NCBI GenBank assembly: GCA_947302355.1 | Contig: CAMYUU010000004.1 | Coordinates: 16,678 to 80,677 of the forward strand | Reading direction: 5' to 3' | DNA: 64,000 nt | Origin: an uncultured Candidatus Saccharibacteria bacterium | GTDB taxonomy: Bacteria; Patescibacteriota; Saccharimonadia; Saccharimonadales; Saccharimonadaceae | Part shown: piece by piece, positions 8,757-17,911 of the stretch | Position numbering within the stretch: the first letter of the stretch is position 1 | Layout: each line of letters starts with the position of its first letter | Position numbers and translations under genes: made by a program | Notes under the pieces: generated by a model | Database searches by the model: none | Seen by the model: only the letters and a program-made list of their open reading frames with translations | What the model was told of the DNA's origin: nothing

Positions 8757-9674
8757 TTATTCTTCGCATGCGATTTTGTTGGTAAAATCAGCTAGATAGA
8801 AGCCAATTACGCCGCCAATCATCGGTAATAATGCATAGGCTGAAAGTGCTTGGCAGATGCCTCCTAAGATTTCACCGAAGTTTTCGCCAGCGGTAGGGAA
8901 GATTTTCATCATCAAGGCTACGGCTGGGTTGAATATGAAGTTATTGTTTGCGCCAAGGAAAGCGGCCGAAATGACATATCCTACAACTACGGCTAGACAA
9001 ATACCACCTGCTACGGTTGCCGCGAAGGTAAATACGCTGCGCTTATAGGCTAATGCACGTGCAAAGAAGAATGCGATGATTGCTGCACCAAGCAATTCAA
9101 GCAGTGCGATTGTCCAGAAACCACCTTCGGCAATTTCGGTCATTGCAGGTATATCATAGGCGGATTCGCCACCCGCAAGATGGAACCCGTTGAAGATTAG
9201 CCAGCCAATCCACGCGCCGACGACTTCTGCAATAACATACATCACGCCGCGGATGACTGAAATTCTGCGGCTAGCCATCATACCTACGGCGATTAATGGA
9301 TTCAGGCAGGCGCCAGAAAAGGCGTAAACCGCAATCAAGAGAGCAATTATTGCAAAAATGTAGGTTGCAATATTTGCTATACCCATTAGTGAAATTGATA
9401 AAAGCAATAGTGCAAGTAGCATAGTGCCCAGAACTTCACCTAGTAAAGAACCATAGAATTTGCGTGTTTTGAAAATAGTAAGAATGCTTTCTTTTTCTTC
9501 GTATTTTGGCGCGAAGAAATCCTTCCAGCAGCTCTTCTTGGTGGTTGATTTTTTTTCTGATAAGTTGGTTTTTTTGGCCTCGAGATCTGTCTTTTTCGCA
9601 GTTTTCGTGGCGGATTTGGGTTTGGTCGAAGAAGCATTTGTCTTCTTCGGTGTCTTTGACTTTTTAGTCGCCAT
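8757..9674 (-). CDS. MIP-family channel (aquaporin/glycerol facilitator)
   Basis: A 305-residue membrane protein of the major intrinsic protein family, probably passing water or glycerol. After a Lys/Ala/Thr-rich cytoplasmic tail of about 60 residues it has six predicted membrane helices. Two half-helix signatures are visible. The second is canonical (FNPAVAL, near residue 248), but the first reads LNPLIAVG (near 123), with Leu in place of the Ala of NPA. The family is clear. Substrate cannot be decided. The long basic tail is unlike E. coli GlpF or AqpZ. AGGAGG precedes the ATG, and a TATAAT lies upstream on the minus strand at 9704-9709. Confidence 0.85.
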   Translation of the reverse strand: MATKKSKTPKKTNASSTKPKSATKTAKKTDLEAKKTNLSEKKSTTKKSCWKDFFAPKYEEKESILTIFKTRKFYGSLLGEVLGTMLLALLLLSISLMGIANIATYIFAIIALLIAVYAFSGACLNPLIAVGMMASRRISVIRGVMYVIAEVVGAWIGWLIFNGFHLAGGESAYDIPAMTEIAEGGFWTIALLELLGAAIIAFFFARALAYKRSVFTFAATVAGGICLAVVVGYVISAAFLGANNNFIFNPAVALMMKIFPTAGENFGEILGGICQALSAYALLPMIGGVIGFYLADFTNKIACEE

Positions 9675-9703
9675 TATTGACCTCCTTAAATAATATTTGC
9701 TTT

Positions 9704-9709
9704 ATTATA
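9704..9709 (-). promoter_or_regulatory. -10 box of the MIP channel gene
   Basis: TATAAT on the minus strand preceded by TGA (extended -10), with a leader of about 25 nt containing AAGGAGGT. Confidence 0.6.
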
Positions 9710-9726
9710 TCACATAATTTATATGT

Positions 9727-9732
9727 TATAAT
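9727..9732 (+). promoter_or_regulatory. -10 box with upstream TG
   Basis: TGTTATAAT, divergent from the MIP channel promoter. The following gene has a leader of about 28 nt with AGGGA as ribosome binding site. Confidence 0.6.
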
Positions 9733-9766
9733 GAAAAAGTTATATTAATTTTATTTAGGGAAAAAT

Positions 9767-10000
9767 ATGGGCGTAATAGTAAATAAAGAGAATAATAAAA
9801 ATGATGAATTGTCGCGACGGATTGATGCTGATTTGCGGGAGAAACTCAGTGGAAACTCGGAGGTTGTTGGCGATGATCCTGATCTAGCGGAAGATGTAGA
9901 GTATTTAAAAGATTTGAAAAAAACTGGCAGATTTGCTTGGGTATGGGCGGTATTAATAGTGCTAGCTACAATTTCTTTGATTTTTATTTTTCGTTTTTAA
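9767..10000 (+). CDS. Small tail-anchored membrane protein
   Basis: A 77-residue protein of unknown family. Residues 1-52 are charged and hydrophilic, with many Asp and Glu, and likely cytoplasmic. Residues 53-77 form one transmembrane helix (FAWVWAVLIVLATISLIFIF) at the extreme C-terminus. The ribosome binding site AGGGAAAAAT precedes the start. It is followed 33 nt later by a large gene with its own -10 box, and the two may work together at the membrane. That pairing is only positional inference. Confidence 0.55.
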   Translation: MGVIVNKENNKNDELSRRIDADLREKLSGNSEVVGDDPDLAEDVEYLKDLKKTGRFAWVWAVLIVLATISLIFIFRF

Positions 10001-10014
10001 AAAAGTATAAGTGT

Positions 10015-10020
10015 TATAAT
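10015..10020 (+). promoter_or_regulatory. -10 box with upstream TG
   Basis: TGTTATAAT. The start codon of the large downstream gene lies 13 nt further on, leaving at most a few leader nucleotides. Confidence 0.55.
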
Positions 10021-10033
10021 ATGAAGTAACATT

Positions 10034-12664
10034 ATGGTAGAAAAGTATGACCCTATAAAAAAAGCTGAAAAAGATAGCATAACTCCGGATTTTTTGAATA
10101 GAAAGTCGAGTGGCAAGGATAAACGTGAAAATGCTGCGAGTGCTTTGGCGGGAGCTGAAAATGCGGCAGAAAAGTCTTCCGCATTTGGTGGCAAGCCATC
10201 TAACAAGAAAGCTTCTGGTGGGTTGTATATTGGTGGTGGGTTGTCTGGACGATTTGGCAAAAAATCGAAAGGCAAATTGCAGGTTAAGAAAGGGCCGGCT
10301 CTGGCGGTTGTGGCTGTAGTCGTGATTGTGATGTTTGTGATCGTTCCGAGTATTCCTTTTGTTGCTATAGGTACCATTGATTACAATTTACAGAAGAGCT
10401 TGGGTTTTTCGGGTACTATAGGAATTGTGGAAAAAGCTGCATCTTATGTAGTTTCCGAAATGATGTCGAAGGGTAATTTTCCAAGTAAATTAGCGACAGA
10501 CTTTGCTGATTCTGGTATTGTAGTTGGGCAAGTAACGGAATCTGGTGATTTTGTGCGTACAAATCAATATGTGGCGAATATAGATGATACTTTTGAAGTG
10601 GCTGCTACGGGCTTTGACTTTCATAGATATGGTAGTGAGGGGGAACTGGCAGTGCTTTACAATGGGCGAGTGATTGCCGCGAATGAGTTTGCTGAGGTTT
10701 TGGAGTCAGATTCAGAAATGTATTTAGATTATACTGAGGCCTTGAAAGCTGGTACGAAACTTATGTACGAAGATAAAGATGTTCAACATCTTTATGACGA
10801 TGTGATTGAGGCTAATCGGGCCAGTTTTTACGATTGGACTAATAGCGGGGACAACGAAGAAGATGAAAAGAATTATTATGAAATAATTGATAAAATATTG
10901 GAGGATGACGTTTCGGCAACTATTGCTGGTTGTGATGATAATAGCGATGATGGTTGCAATGTGGTTGATTTTGATTCTGATCACACTGATAGTATTCTGG
11001 ATGATGTAAAAAGTGCGACTAATGACACGAAGAAATCAGCGCAGCTTCTAAATATGGCCATTTCTTCTACTGAGCCCAAAAAAGCTGCAAAGGCATTTCT
11101 GGCGATTGAGGAGCCAATCCAACGAGCCAGGATAAATGGAGACGGCCCAATTAATCCAGTAATGAATTCCTTGAATAGAAAAGTCGAGATAAGCTATACA
11201 GATGTAAATACTAATGAAGAAGTAACCGAAAACAAATCTATTCTTGAAACTACTAATTTTGTAGCGGCTATTTCTGAGGGGCATTATTCCACGGAGGAGG
11301 CGAATAACTTTTCGCGAGACAGGGTTTTAGTTGCTACCGATACGCAATCTTACGATGGAATGGGAGACGTAATCAGTGATTCGACATTAGATGATAAGGC
11401 TAAGTCTTCGCCGAGTTCCGTTTTGAAAAAAGGTGGTGATGGCGCGAATGGAGATGTTGTTGATTTAGCTAAAAACAGCATAGGTAACGCGACGATGAAG
11501 CTTGATAACGAGAGGTTTACGAGCATAGTCGGGGCTAATATGGCCATAGCTGGTGGTTCTTATTTGTCAAATGCGATAAGTTCGGCTGCTCTAGGCGCAA
11601 TGCCGTCTGACGCCGAATATGTTGCCAGATATCAGCAAGAGGTGGACGAGGTGTTGGCGCGAAAGGCAAATGCGGAACGCGCTACGCTTAGTCCGTTTGA
11701 TATTTCTTCTCCTAATACTTTTTTAGGAAATATTGCAAACAAGGTTGCTAGTGCATATTTGAATCATTCATCTAGGAACGATTCTGGGTTTATTTCTGTT
11801 GTCGGTACCATGGCAGATTTGACCAATAATTCTGCAGGAAACTTGCTTGGTAGTGCAACTGCGGATGGCAGCGATGGGCAGTTTACTACGATTGCGGGTG
11901 ATTGCTCAACCGTGAAGCAAGCGGCCAATGTTGAAGGAGACTTATATTGTAATTCCCATAATACAATCACTACTAAGTATATTGATTATACTTGGGAACA
12001 GTGGAAGGATGCTCTTGGTGATAATATAACCAATGACGGGAGGCCGGAATCTGATACGGATTTTGCTGAATATGTGACTTATGGTACTGATCGTGAGGCT
12101 ACGGTGGGGGTAAAAAGCGCGACAGTGTGTGAGGCTAAAAAAGAGAAAGATGGTGATGGTACAATAATTGAGCAATTTGTGGGATTGGTTAAGGTCTTAC
12201 TTGGAGCGTATAAGGCGTGTGTCAATGTTGATGATGATATAGCGACTGGTGCAGCATATACTCTGAGTGAAAGCAACGGTAATGTAGCCGATATCGAATT
12301 GTATTCTGGTTATGTGCTTTATGATAAGGTGTATGCACTAGTAAATGATTCTCAGAGCAAAGTATCTTTGTTTAGGGAGGAGTATTACAAAGAAAACCCT
12401 AAAGATGAATCTCCGGCGGGCAAGATTGCGCGGATGTCTGGCATGACGAAGGCGGAGGCCGAGGTAGCTTTAGGATACGCTTCATACTTGGCACGGATTA
12501 GAAATTACGATCCTTCGCAGAGATTTGCATTTGGTGGGTCAACTTTGAAAATAGAACAACCTGAATTGTTAGTAGATGATACAAATATAAAGGAGACCCT
12601 GTACTGTTATTGGCAGGGTAAAACAGAGTATTCGGATTTAAGAAATCGTAGCCAAATAGCCTAA
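10034..12664 (+). CDS. Large hypothetical membrane-anchored protein
   Basis: An 876-residue protein that I do not recognise. The first 90 residues are hydrophilic and Gly/Ser/Lys-rich. One strong membrane helix (about 93-118, ALAVVAVVVIVMFVIV) follows a basic stretch, so the remaining 750 residues should be outside the cell. That part is acidic, mostly helical-looking and Asp/Asn-rich, with several Cys pairs (for example AGCDDNSDDGCNV near 300) that could form disulfides. There is no catalytic motif I can name. A role as a Patescibacteria-specific surface or secretion component is possible but unproven. It is followed by pheS with an independent promoter. Confidence 0.55.
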   Translation: MVEKYDPIKKAEKDSITPDFLNRKSSGKDKRENAASALAGAENAAEKSSAFGGKPSNKKASGGLYIGGGLSGRFGKKSKGKLQVKKGPALAVVAVVVIVMFVIVPSIPFVAIGTIDYNLQKSLGFSGTIGIVEKAASYVVSEMMSKGNFPSKLATDFADSGIVVGQVTESGDFVRTNQYVANIDDTFEVAATGFDFHRYGSEGELAVLYNGRVIAANEFAEVLESDSEMYLDYTEALKAGTKLMYEDKDVQHLYDDVIEANRASFYDWTNSGDNEEDEKNYYEIIDKILEDDVSATIAGCDDNSDDGCNVVDFDSDHTDSILDDVKSATNDTKKSAQLLNMAISSTEPKKAAKAFLAIEEPIQRARINGDGPINPVMNSLNRKVEISYTDVNTNEEVTENKSILETTNFVAAISEGHYSTEEANNFSRDRVLVATDTQSYDGMGDVISDSTLDDKAKSSPSSVLKKGGDGANGDVVDLAKNSIGNATMKLDNERFTSIVGANMAIAGGSYLSNAISSAALGAMPSDAEYVARYQQEVDEVLARKANAERATLSPFDISSPNTFLGNIANKVASAYLNHSSRNDSGFISVVGTMADLTNNSAGNLLGSATADGSDGQFTTIAGDCSTVKQAANVEGDLYCNSHNTITTKYIDYTWEQWKDALGDNITNDGRPESDTDFAEYVTYGTDREATVGVKSATVCEAKKEKDGDGTIIEQFVGLVKVLLGAYKACVNVDDDIATGAAYTLSESNGNVADIELYSGYVLYDKVYALVNDSQSKVSLFREEYYKENPKDESPAGKIARMSGMTKAEAEVALGYASYLARIRNYDPSQRFAFGGSTLKIEQPELLVDDTNIKETLYCYWQGKTEYSDLRNRSQIA

Positions 12665-12684
12665 TATTCATATTATATCACACT

Positions 12685-12713
12685 TTGATAAAATTGTCAA
12701 TTGGGGGTATAAT
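12685..12713 (+). promoter_or_regulatory. pheS promoter, leaderless type
   Basis: TTGATA, 17 nt, TATAAT (12708-12713). The ATG follows 8 nt after the -10 box. Confidence 0.75.
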
Positions 12714-12721
12714 GGGCTGAT

Positions 12722-13687
12722 ATGGAACAGTTAGATAAAATCGGTAGGTTAAAGCAAAAACTAAAAGAATTAAATGCCGAATATTCAAATATTGGGAAGT
12801 TAAAAGCTGAGAAGCGAGCTGAGTTTGGTCGTCAACTAAATTTGGCTAAGCAGAAGATTCTACAGGAAATCGCTAAAGCAGAGCAAGAATTAATTGACAA
12901 AGATACGGAGCCACTTGATATTACTGCTTGGTCTGGCGTAAATGAATCTCTTCCTGAATTTTATCCAGCTACTTCAGGGTCTAAACATCCTTTGATGGCT
13001 GAGCTGGATCGGGTGACTAACATTTATCAGATGATGGGTTTTGATGTGGTTGAATCGCGTCAATTAGACGATGAATTTCATATGTTTGATAGTTTGAATT
13101 TCGTGAAGGAGCATCCGGCGCGTGATGGTTATGATACGTTCCGGACAGAGGAGGGACTAATTCCTCCTGCGCACACTTCTACGATGCAACATCGTGTTTT
13201 GAGGAGCTACAAACATAATTTGGACGAGGGAAAGGCAATTGCCGTAGTAGTGCCGGGCCGTGTGTTTAGAAATGAAGATGTAGATGCGACGCACGAACAT
13301 ACTTTTTATCAATGTGAAGGTGTATATGTATCTAAGGATTGCACTATGGGCGATATGCTTGGTATCTTGAGAGAGTTTTTCGAAAAATATTATGAGCAGA
13401 GATTAAATATTCGGACTCAGCCAGGATACTTCCCATTCACTGAACCGTCGCTAGAGTTTATGATTGAAAAGCCGAAGTCTCTTGGCGGAAAGAAGGGTGA
13501 TTTTCTTGAAATGCTTGGTTGCGGAATGATTCATCCTAATGTACTAAAAATGGCTGGAATTGATCCTAATGAATATCATGGCTTTGCTTGGGGTGGTGGG
13601 ATTGATCGATTAGTGATGTTACGCTACGGCTTAAATGACGTGCGTTATTTTGAATCTGGGAACTTAAATTTTTTGAGGGAGTTTTAA
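12722..13687 (+). CDS. pheS: Phenylalanyl-tRNA synthetase alpha subunit
   Basis: A 321-residue class II synthetase catalytic subunit. It begins with a coiled-coil region (residues 1-60), then the catalytic core: motif 2 region (HTSTMQHRVL and GRVFRNEDVDATHEHTFYQCEG, here split across residues 155-200) and motif 3 GGGIDRLVMLRYG near residue 298. Length is slightly below E. coli PheS (327). It works as an alpha2-beta2 tetramer with PheT, whose gene starts 1 nt after the stop. The start is placed directly behind a promoter, predicting a leaderless mRNA for pheST. Confidence 0.95.
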   Translation: MEQLDKIGRLKQKLKELNAEYSNIGKLKAEKRAEFGRQLNLAKQKILQEIAKAEQELIDKDTEPLDITAWSGVNESLPEFYPATSGSKHPLMAELDRVTNIYQMMGFDVVESRQLDDEFHMFDSLNFVKEHPARDGYDTFRTEEGLIPPAHTSTMQHRVLRSYKHNLDEGKAIAVVVPGRVFRNEDVDATHEHTFYQCEGVYVSKDCTMGDMLGILREFFEKYYEQRLNIRTQPGYFPFTEPSLEFMIEKPKSLGGKKGDFLEMLGCGMIHPNVLKMAGIDPNEYHGFAWGGGIDRLVMLRYGLNDVRYFESGNLNFLREF

Positions 13688-13688
13688 T

Positions 13689-16031
13689 ATGAAGATTTCA
13701 TTAAATTGGTTAAGAAAATACGTCGATATAAAAGTTCCGAATGATGAGTTAATCAAATTGATTGGCGCACGATTAGTCGAGGTAGAGGGTGTAATCGATG
13801 AAACTCATAAGTATGACAAGATTTATGTAGTAAAAGTAACGAAAGCTGAGAAAATACCAGATACGCACTTAACTCTTTGTCAAATTGATGTGGGTGAAGA
13901 TTCTTTGGTGCAAGTAGTGTGTGGTGCTCCCAATGTGCGTGAGGGGATGATGGCGGTGTGGATAGCGCCAGGTGCAATCGTGCCTGCGTCAGCGAAAGAA
14001 GATGCGCCATTTGTGATTGGCAAACGAAAAATGCTTGGAAAATATGAGTCTAACGGCATGCTAGCTGGAGCTGATGAGCTTGATTTCGGTGATGATCATA
14101 GTGGAATTGTGGAGATGGATCCAGAATTAGCGAAGCCTGGCGCATTGCTGTCAGAAGTTTTTGATTTGGAAGATTTAATATTAGAAATTGAGAATAAATC
14201 CTTGACGCACCGTCCAGATTGTTTTGGTATTATTGGGTTTGCGCGCGAGGTTGCAGGTATTCTAGGACAGAAATTTAACGATCCAGGATTTCTGTTTGAA
14301 GAAAAAGTTTTTCCTAAGGGATTTTTGCAACGCGTAAATGATGGGTTAAGAAGCAAAGATTCTGATCTAAGTATACAAATATTACGGCCAGAGAATTGCT
14401 CGAGATATTCGGCGGCGATACTGAAGGTGACTGATGCTACCGAAAAAGAAAAATATCTTTCCGAAATGCAAATTCTACTTGCGAAGTCTGGCATGAATAG
14501 TATTTCTAGGATTGTGGATATCACGAATTATGTGATGCTTTTGACTGGTCAGCCGTTGCATGCTTTTGATTATGATAAGTTTATCGAGGTTGGCAATTCT
14601 AAGAAACCAGAAGTAGTGGTTAGATTAGCCAAAAAGAATGAGAAGCTGGTTTTGCTTGATGATGCAGAAGTTGAACTAAATGAAAATGATATCATTATTG
14701 CTAGTGGACATACTCCGGTAGCTTTGGCGGGGGCAATGGGCGGAAAGAATACTATGGTCGATGACGACACGAAGAATATTTTGCTAGAGTCTGCTTCGTT
14801 TAGTTTGTATAATTTACGTAAAACTCAAATGGCGCATGGAATTTTCTCTGAAGCTATCACGAGATTTACTAAAGGTGTGCCGTGCGGAGGTACATTTAAT
14901 GTGTTGGCGGAAACAGTGAGGGAGATTGGAGGCAAGACGGTTTCTGTAGTAGATTGTTATCCAAATCCAAAATCGCAACCAACTGTAGAAATATCCGTGC
15001 AAGAAATAAATGATTTACTAGGCACGAAATATGATGAAAAGCTAATAATTAGTACACTGGAAAATGTTGGGTTTGAAATTGAAGCACGTAAAGCTAAATT
15101 GAAGGTTACTCCGAAGTATTGGCGCACGGATATTCATATAAAAGAAGACATCATTGAAGAAGTCGGTAGACTACTAGGATATGACAATATTGAACCAACT
15201 TTGCCGCTGCACGGCACATCAAACACGAATCCAATGTTTGAGCTAAAGTATGAAATTCGGGATATTATGGAAAAATTGGGCGCGAATGAATTGCTAACTT
15301 ATAGTTTTGTTTCTGGGAATTTACTAGAGAAAGCTGATCAAGATCCGCGCAATTCATATAAAATTGTCAATTCGATTTCTCCCGAACTGCAATATGTAAG
15401 GCAGAGTTTAGTGCCGAGTTTGCTAGATAAAACGTATATAAATGAGAAGTTGCCAGTAGACTGGTTCGCTATTTATGAGATGAATAAGATTTATCAAAAA
15501 GAGTGGGGGCTGGATGATGAGAATGTACCAGTAGAGAAGATGTCATTAGGATTCATCGTGGCGGAGCGCAAACAGCGAGAAACCGCATATTACAAAGCTA
15601 AAAAGTATGTGGCTGAATTGCTGTCAGAGCTTAATATTGCACCTGAGTATTTGCCACTCAAAAGTAATGCAGCCAGCTCCAAGCCTTTTGATGAAAAACG
15701 GTCGGCCGAAATTAGATTGGATGGTGAATTAATTGGCGTAGTAGGTGAATTTAAGAATTCTGTGCGTAGTAAGTTTAAGCTGGCGCAATACCTAGCCGGT
15801 TTTGAATTAGACCTAGACATTATATTAGGAAAAGCAAACTATAAGAAGAAAATCGAAATGGCTAGACGTAAGTCAGAAGATTTGACGGTCACTACTAACG
15901 ACACTTATGGTGAGACTCTGAAAAAGGTACAAGCAGAACATCCTGATGCGAAGATATATCCTGGGACGATTTACCAAGGCGTACATCAGAAAACCAAAAA
16001 TATCACATTTCATCTTGAGTATGCAGAATAG
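13689..16031 (+). CDS. pheT: Phenylalanyl-tRNA synthetase beta subunit
   Basis: A 780-residue beta subunit. The order of domains is the usual one: N-terminal region, tRNA-binding EMAP-like domain (about 40-150), the B3/B4 editing domain (about 210-385, with the NYVMLLTGQPLHAFD segment), B5 (about 395-480), the catalytic-like domain and the C-terminal ferredoxin-fold anticodon-binding domain (about 690-780). It is translated right after pheS with little space and is surely cotranscribed. Length is near the E. coli protein (795). Nothing appears broken. Confidence 0.94.
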   Translation: MKISLNWLRKYVDIKVPNDELIKLIGARLVEVEGVIDETHKYDKIYVVKVTKAEKIPDTHLTLCQIDVGEDSLVQVVCGAPNVREGMMAVWIAPGAIVPASAKEDAPFVIGKRKMLGKYESNGMLAGADELDFGDDHSGIVEMDPELAKPGALLSEVFDLEDLILEIENKSLTHRPDCFGIIGFAREVAGILGQKFNDPGFLFEEKVFPKGFLQRVNDGLRSKDSDLSIQILRPENCSRYSAAILKVTDATEKEKYLSEMQILLAKSGMNSISRIVDITNYVMLLTGQPLHAFDYDKFIEVGNSKKPEVVVRLAKKNEKLVLLDDAEVELNENDIIIASGHTPVALAGAMGGKNTMVDDDTKNILLESASFSLYNLRKTQMAHGIFSEAITRFTKGVPCGGTFNVLAETVREIGGKTVSVVDCYPNPKSQPTVEISVQEINDLLGTKYDEKLIISTLENVGFEIEARKAKLKVTPKYWRTDIHIKEDIIEEVGRLLGYDNIEPTLPLHGTSNTNPMFELKYEIRDIMEKLGANELLTYSFVSGNLLEKADQDPRNSYKIVNSISPELQYVRQSLVPSLLDKTYINEKLPVDWFAIYEMNKIYQKEWGLDDENVPVEKMSLGFIVAERKQRETAYYKAKKYVAELLSELNIAPEYLPLKSNAASSKPFDEKRSAEIRLDGELIGVVGEFKNSVRSKFKLAQYLAGFELDLDIILGKANYKKKIEMARRKSEDLTVTTNDTYGETLKKVQAEHPDAKIYPGTIYQGVHQKTKNITFHLEYAE

Positions 16032-16043
16032 ATTATTTTGCGG

Positions 16044-16071
16044 TTGCATCTAACTATGCTTATGTTATAAT
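16044..16071 (+). promoter_or_regulatory. ftsE promoter, leaderless type
   Basis: TTGCAT, 16 nt, extended -10 TGTTATAAT (hexamer 16066-16071). The ATG follows 6 nt later. Confidence 0.7.
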
Positions 16072-16077
16072 AGTTAT

Positions 16078-16845
16078 ATGATATTACTTGATTCGGTTAC
16101 AAAGAAGTATCCCGGAGATAGTGAGCTTGCACTAGACTCGGTATCTTTGCATATCGAACCGAATGAGTTCGTATTCTTGGTGGGTAAATCTGGTGCTGGT
16201 AAATCTACTTTGATGAAAATGATAACCAAAGAAGAGGTTCCGGATTCTGGCAAGATTATTATTGGTGGAATTGATCTTGATTATGTGAAGAAGCGTCATA
16301 TTCCTGGCTATCGTCGTCGACTAGGGGTGGTATTTCAAGATTTTAAGTTGCTGCCTAGGAGGACGGTTTATGAGAATGTTGCTTTTGCGCTTGAAATTGC
16401 CGGGATGAGTAACAAGGAAATTAGGCGAACCGTACCAAAAGTGCTTGAATTGGTGGATTTATTAGATCAGGCAAATAAGTTTCCAGATCAATTGTCTGGT
16501 GGGCAGGCGCAGCGTGTGTCTATTGCGCGTTCTGTGGCAAGGCAACCAAAGATTTTAATTGCGGATGAGCCTACAGCCAATTTGGACAAGCTTACCACTA
16601 ATGAAATCATTGATTTGTTGAAGAGAATTAATGATTTTGGAACTACTATCCTTGTGACTACACATAATGAGAATATCGTGAATAATCTTCAAAAGCGTGT
16701 GGTGACGTTGAAAGATGGTAAGATTGTAAGCGATCAGAAGAATAACGGTATTTATAATTTGGGGAATGCTCCAGTGCCGAAGCAACCCGCGCGAAAGGTG
16801 CAGACTCCTGGGCATGCGTTAAGACCGAGAAGAAAAATAATATAA
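16078..16845 (+). CDS. ftsE: Cell division ATP-binding protein FtsE
   Basis: A 255-residue ABC ATPase. Walker A is GKSGAGKST (about 38-46), the signature LSGGQAQRVS is near 140 and Walker B ILIADEPTAN is near 160. The sequence VFQDFKLLPRRTVYENVAFAL between them is typical of FtsE. After residue 220 there is a basic, Pro-rich extension not found in the E. coli protein (222 residues). FtsE with FtsX forms the type VII ABC complex that controls peptidoglycan hydrolases at division. The next two genes encode FtsX and a CHAP hydrolase, giving the full set in order. Confidence 0.93.
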   Translation: MILLDSVTKKYPGDSELALDSVSLHIEPNEFVFLVGKSGAGKSTLMKMITKEEVPDSGKIIIGGIDLDYVKKRHIPGYRRRLGVVFQDFKLLPRRTVYENVAFALEIAGMSNKEIRRTVPKVLELVDLLDQANKFPDQLSGGQAQRVSIARSVARQPKILIADEPTANLDKLTTNEIIDLLKRINDFGTTILVTTHNENIVNNLQKRVVTLKDGKIVSDQKNNGIYNLGNAPVPKQPARKVQTPGHALRPRRKII

Positions 16846-16855
16846 GGGTGACGAG

Positions 16856-17890
16856 ATGGCGAACGAAGATAAGGCAGTAAAAACGAAGAAAATAAAGAAT
16901 GTGTCGAAGAAGAGCTTGCGTACGATGCAAAAGAATAAGAATCGACATATTTTGCGCGAGAGAGCGCGTATTGTGAAGTATGGCACTAAGGGCTTTGGTC
17001 GTAACATTTGGCTTTCGACGGCTGCTACTGTAGTTATGGCAATTACTTTGATTATTCTTTTTGTGACGATAGTTGCAAGTGTGATTTTAACAAATACCGC
17101 TGAAATGATGAAAGATAAAATAGACATCACGATTTATTTTAAGCCTAATACGTCGGCTGAAAATTTGGAGAAACTGACGGAGGAGATAAAGAAAGATCCA
17201 AATATTAAAAGCGTTGAAACGTCTACTTCGGAGGAAGAATACAAGAAGTTTTTGGAGGAGAATGCGGATAGCGATGAAGTCTTGGATATTTTAGATGAAG
17301 AAATGACGAAGTTGATGATTGGCAAGATGCAATCGACGATGAGGATTAAGGTATATAACGTAGACGATTTGACGAGCGTGAAGAGTATCGTCGAGGATGG
17401 CGAGTTATTTCAAACTTATACTGATAAGGAAAAGGCTCCGACTTACGATGTGAATCGTGCTGAAATTGCCACGATTACGTCTTGGGCTAGAATTGCGCGT
17501 ACTAGTGGCATTATTCTGGCTGCAGTTTTCTTGGTAATATCCATTTTGATTATCTTCAGTACGATTAGAATGGCGATCTTTTCTCGTAGGGAAGAAATCT
17601 ATATGATGAAACTGGTGGGGGCTGATAAGAGTTTTATTCGTGGACCTTTCCTAGTGGAAGCAGAGATTTGTGGAGTGATTGCTGGAATAGTGTCAGCTAC
17701 GGCCTCCTATTTTGGTTTCAAATTTCTTGCACCTAAGCTAGCTGGATACGGCATCGATGTTAGCTCGATTAGTGATATTCTAGAGTCCAATAAGCTGATA
17801 ATCGTGTTTTTGATTTTCATAGTAGCTGGGGCTTTGATTGGTAGGATTTCGGCGAGATTAGCTGTATCTAAATACTTGCACAAGACATAA
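16856..17890 (+). CDS. ftsX: Cell division protein FtsX
   Basis: A 344-residue membrane partner of FtsE. A long, Lys/Arg-rich cytoplasmic N-terminus (about 1-55) precedes the first membrane helix (about 58-82). The extracellular domain (about 83-210) has the DITIYFKPN start and many acidic residues, as in FtsX from Gram-positives. Three more helices follow (about 215-240, 265-290 and 310-335), and the RREEIYMMKLVGA loop is the family signature. The start has a GGGTGACGAG ribosome binding site 10 nt after ftsE. The enlarged outer domain is where a PcsB-type hydrolase would bind. Confidence 0.92.
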   Translation: MANEDKAVKTKKIKNVSKKSLRTMQKNKNRHILRERARIVKYGTKGFGRNIWLSTAATVVMAITLIILFVTIVASVILTNTAEMMKDKIDITIYFKPNTSAENLEKLTEEIKKDPNIKSVETSTSEEEYKKFLEENADSDEVLDILDEEMTKLMIGKMQSTMRIKVYNVDDLTSVKSIVEDGELFQTYTDKEKAPTYDVNRAEIATITSWARIARTSGIILAAVFLVISILIIFSTIRMAIFSRREEIYMMKLVGADKSFIRGPFLVEAEICGVIAGIVSATASYFGFKFLAPKLAGYGIDVSSISDILESNKLIIVFLIFIVAGALIGRISARLAVSKYLHKT

Positions 17891-17905
17891 AACTTATGCT
17901 ATAAT
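17876..17905 (+). promoter_or_regulatory. Promoter of the CHAP hydrolase gene, leaderless type
   Basis: TTGCAC, 18 nt, extended -10 TGCTATAAT (hexamer 17900-17905), partly inside the end of ftsX. The ATG follows 6 nt after the -10 box. Confidence 0.65.
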
Positions 17906-17911
17906 GAAAAT

